Source: Armatimonadota bacterium (GTDB taxonomy: Bacteria; Armatimonadota; DTGP01; JAKQQT01). Taken from it: DNA of 64,000 nt. How positions within the stretch are numbered: the first letter of the stretch is position 1; each line of letters starts with the position of its first letter. The stretch covers positions 32,531 to 96,530 of the forward strand of contig DASXVS010000041.1 of NCBI GenBank assembly GCA_036504095.1, in the 5' to 3' direction. The position numbers were made by a program, and so were the translations under genes. Below are positions 16,117-28,352 of the stretch, in pieces. The notes beneath the pieces are model-generated. The model saw only the letters and a program-made list of their open reading frames with translations. It had not been told where the DNA came from and did no database searches.

Positions 16117-16842
16117 CTACTTGCTGGCCCCGGCCGCCCATCGGATCCCGCCCAGCAGGTGCGCCAGGAGGAGCGGTTCGGAGTAGGCTTCCTTCGGGTG
16201 CCCGCACCCCGTGTACCAGATGCGCGCCTTGCCGATGTTGCGCCGCCACGCGAACGGGTGGTCCTTGCCCATTTCCCCGCCCTTGTAAGTCGATTCGTCC
16301 ACAGAGAAGAGAACGTGGACTTTGGGCCGCGGGCTGGCGGTGAACTCGTACCACTCGTCGGAGCGCTCCCAGGCAGCGGGAAGCATCCGCGTGGAGACGT
16401 CCTTTCGATCCTCAATGCGGATGGTGGCCTTCTGGAACGCGGGATGACGCTTGAACTCGGCGCCCAGCATCTCTTTGTACCACGGCCAGTTGTGCTCGGT
16501 GTCGGTTGCGGCGTGGATGCCGACAAACCCGCCGCCGCGAGCGATGTAATCCTTCAACGCGGCCTTCTGGGCGTCGTCGAAGAGATCCCCCGTGGTGTTG
16601 AGGAAGATCAGGGCCTTGTACTGCGCCAGGCCGGCGGGCGTGAAGAGCGAGGCATCTTCCGAGGCGTCGACGTCGAAACCATTGTCCTGTCCCAACTTCT
16701 GTATCGCAGCGATCCCGGCCGGGATCGAATCGTGGCGGAAGCCGGTGGTTTTCGAGAAAACCAGGACACGAAACCGCCTGTCTTTCGCGCCCGAGGGAAC
16801 CGCCATCAATGCGAGGAGAGCAATCAATAGTAGGTGTTTCAT
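16117..16842 (-). CDS. ThuA-like domain secreted protein
   Basis: 241 residues from ATG 16842; a GTG nine bases upstream is an alternative. A signal peptide (HLLLIALLALMAVPSGA) leads into RVLVFSKTTGFRHDSIPAGIAAI, the first strand of the ThuA family. IARGGGFVGIHAATDTEHNWPWYKEMLGAEFKRHP holds the conserved GGG-VGIH-A motif, and PFAWRRNIGKARIWYTGCGH closes the domain. The class I glutamine-amidotransferase-like fold is used by ThuA in the trehalose keto-sugar pathway with the Gfo-type partner ThuB. Its position at the head of three Gfo/Idh genes and two DUF1080 genes fits such a pathway. Confidence 0.9.
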   Translation of the reverse strand: MKHLLLIALLALMAVPSGAKDRRFRVLVFSKTTGFRHDSIPAGIAAIQKLGQDNGFDVDASEDASLFTPAGLAQYKALIFLNTTGDLFDDAQKAALKDYIARGGGFVGIHAATDTEHNWPWYKEMLGAEFKRHPAFQKATIRIEDRKDVSTRMLPAAWERSDEWYEFTASPRPKVHVLFSVDESTYKGGEMGKDHPFAWRRNIGKARIWYTGCGHPKEAYSEPLLLAHLLGGIRWAAGASK

Positions 16843-16930
16843 CAAATCCACTATATGAAGTTGACGCGCGCAGGGGAAACTTCAAAGTGGCGAAAATTGG
16901 GATAGCGGGCAATCTCACCCTTGCAGCCGG

Positions 16931-17557
16931 TCAACCCAGCTTGACGTTCCATGTCAGTACGGCGTAGCCGAAGGTGTGATGCGGCGAATCATTGGTGCGG
17001 TATAGCGCCGGATTGAACGACAGGGACGGCGTGAGGTTGTAGGTGAAGCCGGCGGTTGAGGAGTTGCCTTCGCCGCTCTGGTAGTCCACCTGCCATTGCA
17101 GAACAGGATTCGACTGGTATGCATAGCCGAGCACGGCCTGCGAATGGGCGCCGTTTCGCAGAAGGCCGGCGATCGCTTTATGGGCGCCCACATAATATCC
17201 CCCTTCGAGGAATGGCTGCGGCGCGCTGCCGTCGCTGCTCCAGCCAGTGAAACCGGTGGATAACAGGTACGGGCCGTGGTTGATGAGGCCGTACTCCGCG
17301 GCGGCCGTCTGAAGCCCGGGCTTCATTCCTTCGAAGAACGCCACCTCAAACCTCGGCGTTACGCCATACTCGGTCTGAAACTGGAGCGCATTGCCGATAG
17401 CCTCGTGCTGCGCCTGGAAAGAGAGTGACAGGATGCCAACCGGCTGAATGTCCGGGGTAACGATCTGGTTCAGCCCCTTGGTGGTCGCGCCGCTACGCCC
17501 GCATACGCACGCCGCGATTGAAACACACGCCAGAAGGCACTTTCGCGCGTCATTCAC
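16931..17557 (-). CDS. Hypothetical exported beta-rich (outer-membrane-like) protein
   Basis: 208 residues from GTG 17557, preceded by GGGAGG at good spacing; a GTG 18 bases further upstream is the alternative. After a short hydrophobic signal (CLLACVSIAACVCG) the sequence is rich in alternating hydrophobic and aromatic residues with Gly/Asn/Ser turns (FLEGGYYVGAHKA, FTYNLTPSLSFNPALY). It closes with HTFGYAVLTWNVKLG. This is the pattern of a small beta-barrel surface protein of the transporter/OMP type. I do not recognise a named family. It is divergently oriented from the GH38 gene. Confidence 0.6.
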   Translation of the reverse strand: MNDARKCLLACVSIAACVCGRSGATTKGLNQIVTPDIQPVGILSLSFQAQHEAIGNALQFQTEYGVTPRFEVAFFEGMKPGLQTAAAEYGLINHGPYLLSTGFTGWSSDGSAPQPFLEGGYYVGAHKAIAGLLRNGAHSQAVLGYAYQSNPVLQWQVDYQSGEGNSSTAGFTYNLTPSLSFNPALYRTNDSPHHTFGYAVLTWNVKLG

Positions 17558-17713
17558 TGATAATCCCTCCCGCACCGTTCGATGGATGGAAATGCCTGTA
17601 CGTACCGCATCCCTTTAGCGGCAGGATAGCATGGCAGACGGCTTCGTTTGAACCGGGACGCCCGGTCGTGACCAACATGGCGCATCGACGAATTGCAGAG
17701 GGGAGACCGAACG

Positions 17714-20700
17714 TTGAAGACCTTAACTGGACGCCGCGTGCCATCCGTGCTGTGCGCCCTGACTGTCGCATCGATCTGCGCGGCGGCTTCAGGAGAGCCC
17801 GTGTGGACGATCGGCCGCGAAAACCATGACGCCGGCGAGTTTGCTCTGGCGCCCGCCGCCTATTACACGTATCGGGACGATGCGTATTATGTGGTGGGCA
17901 GATCGAACCCACGAACCGACTGGCCGTACGTTCTCCCGGGCCCGGCTGACTCCTGGGCGGGAAGCAGGAAGCACGAATGCGCCATCGCGTTCGGCCTGAA
18001 GCCCCCGCCCACGGCCGAATGCCGGCTCCGCCTCTCGCTGGTGGACGCGCAAGACACGAAGCCCCCGAAGCTGGCGATACGCGTTAACGGGACCGGTTTC
18101 GAGGCCGCGACGGAGCGCGGCGCCGGCGATTCCAGCATACAGGGCGATGCGTCCGCCGGCCGGCCGCAGGCGATCGATGTGGCCTTTCCCGCCGGATTGC
18201 TGCACGCGGGCATCAACGAGATCACGATCTCGACGGTATCCGGAAGCTGGCTCGTCTGGGACGCGCTGTCTCTGGACGCGCCGGGCGCCGAGGTCTCGGA
18301 CGCCGAGCTCACACGCATCGCCGGCGTTCAATCGCCGCCGGTGCTCGTGAAGCGACTTGGCCGTCTGAACCAGATCGCTGAGGTGACCATCGCCCGCGCG
18401 GGGGGAGCGCAGGATGTGGCCGTCTCGGTCGGTTCGCACACGGTGAAGGCAAGCCTCCACGACGGACGGCAGACGGTGGAGGTGCCGATCGGCGAGGTGG
18501 CCGGCAGGGTGAACCTTCCGGTATCGGTGACCAGCGCAAACGGCGCGCCGGTCGCAACGGGATCCCTGGGCGTCGAACCGGTGCGCAAGTGGGAAGTGTA
18601 TCTGCTGCCGCACTCGCACGTGGATATCGGCTATACGGCGCTGCAGTCGGACGTGCTGAAGAAGCAATTCAGCAATCTGGAGACGGCCATCGACCTGGCG
18701 CGGCGCACGCGGGACTACCCCGAAGGCGCACGTTTCGTGTGGAGCGCCGAAGTTCTCTGGGCGGTCGATGCGTACCTGAAACAGGCGCCTCCGGCGAAGC
18801 GCCGCGCGCTGGTCGATGCGGTCCAGCGGGGCTGGATCGAGTTGGACGCGCTTTACGGCAACGAATTGACGGCGCTGTGCCGCCCCGAGGAACTCTTCCA
18901 CCTCGTGGAGCCTGCCGGGCGGTTGGCTCGGGAAACGGGCGCGCCGATCCATTCCGCGATGATCACGGATGTTCCCGGATACGCGTGGGGACTCATCCCC
19001 GTTCTCGCGCAGTCCGGCGTACGCTATTTCTCCTTCGGCCCCAATTCGGGCGATCGCATCGGCCCCACGCTGAATGCGTGGGGCGACCGGCCGTTCCGGT
19101 GGGAGACCCCGGCCGGCGATGCGTCGGTGCTCTGCTGGATGGCCGGGACCGGCTACTCCTGGTTTCATGGACAGACGCTGGCCCAGAAAGGCGACGCCGA
19201 ACTGCTGGACTATCTGAAGTCGCTGGAGGGCAAGGCGTACCCGTACGACATGGTGCAGGTGCGGTATACGACCAATGGCGATAACGGCGCGCCGGACCCC
19301 ACGCTTTCCGACACGGTCCGCGACTGGAACGCCCGCTACGCTTACCCGAAACTGGTGATCGCGACAACGACCCGGATGTTCCGCGATTTCGAACGGCGGT
19401 ATGGCGCGAAGATCCCCCGCGTGCGCGGGGATTTCACGCCGTACTGGGAAGACGGAGCGGCATCGACCGCCGCGGAGACGGCGATGAACCGGGCCGCCGC
19501 CGAGCGGCTGACGCAGGCGGAGGCGCTGCAGGCGATGCTTCGCCCGGGCGTGCCGCTGACCGGCGCGTTTGAGGACGCCTGGCGTAACGTGGTCCTTTAC
19601 GACGAGCACACGTGGGGCGCGTACAACAGCATCAGCGAGCCGGACAGTGCGTTCGCGAAGGGCCAATGGGCCGTCAAGCAGAAGTTCGCGCTTGATGCCG
19701 ACCGACAGTCGCGAGCCCTTCTGGTGTCCGCGACGGGAGTTAGCGTCCATGCGGCGCCAAACGCGGTTGACGTGTACAACACTTCGTCTTGGGACCGGAC
19801 CGATCTAGTGACCATCGCGCCGGCTCTCAGCCGCGCCGGCGACCGCGTCATCGGGCCCGGCGGGGCGGCGGCGCCATCGCAGAGGCTTTCCGACGGCTCC
19901 CTGGCGTTTCTTGCGCGCGCAGTGCCCGCATTCGGAACCCAGCGTTACCGGATACTGGCGGGCCATCCCATCGGAGGGAAGGCCGCCGTCACCGCCACCG
20001 CGCTTCGCGTTTCGGGCCTGGCCATTGCGATCGATCCGGCGACGGGGGCGATAGTGCGCGTGACGACGAAATGGGGTAACCTCGCCCGCAAACTCAACGC
20101 GTACTTGTACGTTGCCGGGCGCGATCCGGGGTCTCCGGCGCCGAACGGCCGGCCCACCATCACGGTGAAGGAGCGCGGACCGCTCGTCGTGGCGCTGCAA
20201 ATCCGGTCCTCGGCGCCGGGCGCGAATTCGCTGGTGCGCGAAATCCGGCTGGTGGAGGGCCTTGACCGCGTCGATATCACCAACACGCTGGATAAACAGG
20301 CGATCCGCACGAAGGAAGGCGTTCACTTCTCATTCGCCTTCGATGTGCCGAATCCCACCGTCCGCCTGGACACCGCCTGGGCGGTGGTACGGCCGGAAAC
20401 GGACCAGATGAGCGGCGCGTGCAAGAACTGGTTCACCGTACAGCGGTGGGCGGATGTATCCAACGCGTCGAGCGGAATCACAATGGCGACCGTGGACGCA
20501 CCGCTGCTGGAGATCGGCGGGATCACCGCGGAACGGCCGTGGATGGCGCATGTCGCCCCGTCATCAACGTTGGTCAGTTACGTGATGAACAACTACTGGC
20601 ACACCAACTACAAGGCGGACCAAAGCGGCCCGACCGAGTTCCGATATGCGTTACGGCCCCACGGGAAATACGACGCCGGCGGCGCCGCGCGGTTCGGCGC

Positions 20701-21034
20701 GGAGGTTAGCCAGCCCCTCGTCGCCGTACCTGCCGCGGGGGCGGACGCGAACGGGTCACTCGTGCGGATCGAGCCGAATTCGGTGCTGGTGACGTCGCTA
20801 CGGCCCGCCGCGGACGGGAAGGCCTTGCTGGTCCGGCTGTATGGCGCTTCGGGCAGGAAAGAGAGTGTGCGGCTGAGGTGGTCGAGCCCGCGCAAGGTCT
20901 CGTTCTGCGATCCCTCGGGGCGGCCGCTGAAGCCTGTCAAAGGCGAGGTCGTCGTGCCCGCGTGGGGAATCGTGACGCTGAGAGCGGAGCCTGTCACGCA
21001 GCGTCAGCTCCAGAAGAAGCGTCAGCTCCAGTAG
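17714..21034 (+). CDS. Secreted GH38-family alpha-mannosidase-like glycoside hydrolase
   Basis: 1106 residues from TTG 17714, chosen because GGGGAG lies 8 bases upstream; a signal peptide (VPSVLCALTVASICAAASG) follows. About 270 residues of beta-sandwich precede the GH38 barrel, which starts with LLPHSHVDIGYTALQ (His/Asp zinc ligands, ~residues 297-311). MITDVPGYAWGLIPVLAQSGV (~residue 415 on) carries the Asp that corresponds to the nucleophile region. The C-terminal ~500 residues fit the GH38 C-terminal beta domains. It should act on alpha-mannosides outside the cytoplasm, although this HSHVDIGYT/ITDVPGY subgroup is poorly characterised. The last codons hold an 18-bp direct duplication, giving RQLQKKRQLQ at the C-terminus. 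Confidence 0.85.
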   Translation: MKTLTGRRVPSVLCALTVASICAAASGEPVWTIGRENHDAGEFALAPAAYYTYRDDAYYVVGRSNPRTDWPYVLPGPADSWAGSRKHECAIAFGLKPPPTAECRLRLSLVDAQDTKPPKLAIRVNGTGFEAATERGAGDSSIQGDASAGRPQAIDVAFPAGLLHAGINEITISTVSGSWLVWDALSLDAPGAEVSDAELTRIAGVQSPPVLVKRLGRLNQIAEVTIARAGGAQDVAVSVGSHTVKASLHDGRQTVEVPIGEVAGRVNLPVSVTSANGAPVATGSLGVEPVRKWEVYLLPHSHVDIGYTALQSDVLKKQFSNLETAIDLARRTRDYPEGARFVWSAEVLWAVDAYLKQAPPAKRRALVDAVQRGWIELDALYGNELTALCRPEELFHLVEPAGRLARETGAPIHSAMITDVPGYAWGLIPVLAQSGVRYFSFGPNSGDRIGPTLNAWGDRPFRWETPAGDASVLCWMAGTGYSWFHGQTLAQKGDAELLDYLKSLEGKAYPYDMVQVRYTTNGDNGAPDPTLSDTVRDWNARYAYPKLVIATTTRMFRDFERRYGAKIPRVRGDFTPYWEDGAASTAAETAMNRAAAERLTQAEALQAMLRPGVPLTGAFEDAWRNVVLYDEHTWGAYNSISEPDSAFAKGQWAVKQKFALDADRQSRALLVSATGVSVHAAPNAVDVYNTSSWDRTDLVTIAPALSRAGDRVIGPGGAAAPSQRLSDGSLAFLARAVPAFGTQRYRILAGHPIGGKAAVTATALRVSGLAIAIDPATGAIVRVTTKWGNLARKLNAYLYVAGRDPGSPAPNGRPTITVKERGPLVVALQIRSSAPGANSLVREIRLVEGLDRVDITNTLDKQAIRTKEGVHFSFAFDVPNPTVRLDTAWAVVRPETDQMSGACKNWFTVQRWADVSNASSGITMATVDAPLLEIGGITAERPWMAHVAPSSTLVSYVMNNYWHTNYKADQSGPTEFRYALRPHGKYDAGGAARFGAEVSQPLVAVPAAGADANGSLVRIEPNSVLVTSLRPAADGKALLVRLYGASGRKESVRLRWSSPRKVSFCDPSGRPLKPVKGEVVVPAWGIVTLRAEPVTQRQLQKKRQLQ

Positions 21035-21084
21035 AACGGGTGTCCCGCCTGTTAAGGGTTAGGGAAACGGGCGGGACGCCCGTT

Positions 21085-21087
<3 letters not shown>
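21032..21087 (+). terminator. Bidirectional terminator whose ends are the two stop codons
   Basis: Two 22-base arms (21032-21053 and 21066-21087) pair at 20 positions plus two wobble-compatible ones around a 12-base loop. The first three bases of the left arm are the TAG of the GH38 gene, and the complement of the last three is the TAG of the convergent rhamnulokinase gene. The palindrome therefore exactly fills the gap including both stops. Confidence 0.85.
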
Positions 21088-26591
<5,504 letters not shown>

Positions 26592-26630
26592 TTACCCAAA
26601 TCTGACACGTGCCTTACGTCTCGTCGCTTG

Positions 26631-26660
26631 TTGACGCGGCTCGCGCGCATGCGATACATT
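26631..26660 (+). promoter_or_regulatory. Sigma-70-type promoter for the riboswitch-CDF unit
   Basis: TTGACG (26631-26636) and TACATT (26655-26660) are separated by 18 bp. A transcript start near 26667 would fall just at the first bases of the riboswitch aptamer, which supports both calls. Confidence 0.55.
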
Positions 26661-26667
26661 AGGGGTG

Positions 26668-26772
26668 AAGAGCAGGCAGCCCGGTGAATCGGGAGTAGCC
26701 GGGCCCGCGCGTGGCGGGCAGCAGGCATTGATGAGCCCTGCGGGACTGAAACCAGGTTCCGCGGGGTTTTTT
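26668..26772 (+). promoter_or_regulatory. NiCo (czcD) metal riboswitch with intrinsic terminator
   Basis: The conserved blocks of the NiCo aptamer occur in order: AGCAGGCA (26671-26678), a P2 stem (26680-26683/26090-93 offset within 26680-26693), GTAGCCGGGC (26695-26704), a P3 stem (26704-26708/26714-26718), GGCAGCAGG, and a P4 stem GCAGG/CCTGC (26721-26725/26737-26741). P4 is followed by the signature GGGAC (26742-26746). P1 is weak, with tandem G-A pairs. The 3' strand of P4 plus GGG can instead form an 8-bp stem (26736-26743 with 26759-26766) followed by six T residues, an intrinsic terminator. This mutually exclusive arrangement is the known ON-switch design: metal binding blocks the terminator. 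The gene controlled, a CDF exporter, is the classic target of this class. Confidence 0.85.
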
Positions 26773-26846
26773 GCGCGATCCCGCCGGGCACGTCGCCGGA
26801 GCGTCGGCCGGCATCGGGTCGTGCGCGCTTCACCAGGACACACGAG

Positions 26847-28268
26847 ATGAGTAAAAGCGAAACCGCCATCCGCCGGGCCGGCGAGGAGAAGCGTTGGGTG
26901 GCGCTCACCTCGGTGGGCGCGGCCGTCCTGCTGACCTCCACAAAGCTGGTCATCGGTATCTCCACGGGGAGCCTCGGAATCCTGTCCGAGGCGGCGCACT
27001 CCGGCCTGGATTTTGTGGCGGCGGCGATCACGTATTTCGCCGTCCGGGTGTCGGACCGTCCGGCCGACGCGGACCATACCTATGGCCACGGCAAGGTTGA
27101 AGCGCTTTCCGCGCTCGTGGAAACGCTCCTGCTGCTGATCACCTGCGCGTGGATCATCCACGAAGCGGTGGCGCGCCTACTGTTCCGGGAGGTGCACGTC
27201 GAGGCGACGCCCTGGGCCTTCGGGGTCGTGCTGATGTCGATCGTCATCGACGTGTCGCGGTCGCGAGCCCTGATGCGCGTTGCGAAGAAGCACAACAGCC
27301 AGGCTCTGGAGGCGGACGCGCTCCATTTCAGTACGGACGTCTGGAGCTCCACCGTGGTGCTCGTCGGCCTCGCGCTGGTGAAATACGGCGAGTTGACGCA
27401 TGCGGGCGCCGGGTTCCAGAGAGCGGACGCCCTGGCGGCCCTCGGAGTGGCCGCCATCGTGATCCAGGTGTGCTTCAATCTGGGGAGGCGGACGCTGGAC
27501 GTGCTGCTGGACAAGGCGCCGGCCGGCCTGGCCCTCGAGATCGAGGAGGCTGTGAGGGAGGTTGACGGCGTGCGCGGGGTCCACAGGCTGCGCCTGAGGC
27601 GCGTTGGCCCGGACATCTTTGTGGACCTGGTCGTTTCGGTGGAATCGCATACGCAATTGCAGCGCAGCCATGCGATCGCGGAATCCGTTGAAGGCGAGAT
27701 ATGCAGGCTGTCTCCCGGAGCGGACGTCGTCGTTCACGTGGAGCCAGAGCCCCGCGCGGGCGAGTCCGACATTGAGCGCATCCGCGACGTGGCGGCGGGT
27801 CTGGGGCAGACGGTCCATAACGTCGTCCTTTGGGAGCACAGCGGGAAAACCCACGTTGACCTGCATGCTGAACTGCCGGATGGGATGGAGCTTGGAGACG
27901 CTCACGACGTCGCGGATGCGATGGAGCAGGCCATCCACGAGGCACTGCCGGATGTATCCTCGGTTACCATCCATATCGAGCCGCGCGAGGATCGTCAGGG
28001 GGTCACGGAGGACATTACGGCTCATTCCAAGAGCGTCATATCCCGCGTGGAGGCTGCCGCGGCCGCGGTTGGCGGCGTGCTGGAATGCCACGATGTGAGT
28101 GTCCTCAAGACGGCTCAGGGGCATCGGGTGGCGATGCACTGCGTGTTTGACGCGTCGCTGTCCGTGTCGGAAGTGCACCGGATTTCGTCACAGCTTGAGG
28201 AGAGAGTACAACGGACTGTTCCGAACGTTATCCGGGTAACCACACACCCGGAGCCGCTCGGAAAGTGA
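26847..28268 (+). CDS. Cation diffusion facilitator (CDF) metal exporter with three tandem cytoplasmic domains
   Basis: 473 residues; ordinary CDF proteins have about 300. Six membrane segments cover residues ~20-210. Metal sites are SEAAHSGLD in helix 2 (His and Asp) and DALHFSTD in helix 5 (His and Asp), an H/D-H/D arrangement different from the D/D-H/D site of FieF. The excess length is C-terminal. Three consecutive ferredoxin-like ZT_dimer modules end in VVVHVEPEP (~302), VTIHIEPRE (~380) and VTTHPEPLG (the C-terminus). These domains bind regulatory metal and dimerise in other CDFs. The upstream NiCo riboswitch implies Co2+/Ni2+ (or Fe2+) as inducer and probably as export substrate. Confidence 0.92.
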   Translation: MSKSETAIRRAGEEKRWVALTSVGAAVLLTSTKLVIGISTGSLGILSEAAHSGLDFVAAAITYFAVRVSDRPADADHTYGHGKVEALSALVETLLLLITCAWIIHEAVARLLFREVHVEATPWAFGVVLMSIVIDVSRSRALMRVAKKHNSQALEADALHFSTDVWSSTVVLVGLALVKYGELTHAGAGFQRADALAALGVAAIVIQVCFNLGRRTLDVLLDKAPAGLALEIEEAVREVDGVRGVHRLRLRRVGPDIFVDLVVSVESHTQLQRSHAIAESVEGEICRLSPGADVVVHVEPEPRAGESDIERIRDVAAGLGQTVHNVVLWEHSGKTHVDLHAELPDGMELGDAHDVADAMEQAIHEALPDVSSVTIHIEPREDRQGVTEDITAHSKSVISRVEAAAAAVGGVLECHDVSVLKTAQGHRVAMHCVFDASLSVSEVHRISSQLEERVQRTVPNVIRVTTHPEPLGK

Positions 28269-28310
28269 CGGGGCGGGGCGCGCGCCCCTGCGGCGCGCCA
28301 TACAAGTGTG

Positions 28311-28340
28311 CTACAGGCCGCCCGTGCGGGCGGCCTGTAG
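28311..28340 (+). terminator. Bidirectional terminator between CDF and glutaminase-like genes
   Basis: A 14-bp perfect stem (28311-28324 with 28327-28340) with a two-base loop stands in the 84-bp gap between convergent genes. A second GC palindrome (ggggcgcgcgcccc, 28275-28288) precedes it. Confidence 0.75.
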
Positions 28341-28352
28341 GTCTTTCATTCG

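Noticed and set aside
26668..26772. yybP-ykoY manganese riboswitch
   Set aside because: GGGAGTAGC resembles part of it, but the order AGCAGGCA, GTAGCCGGGC, GGCAGCAGG, GGGAC and the CDF target fit the NiCo class much better.
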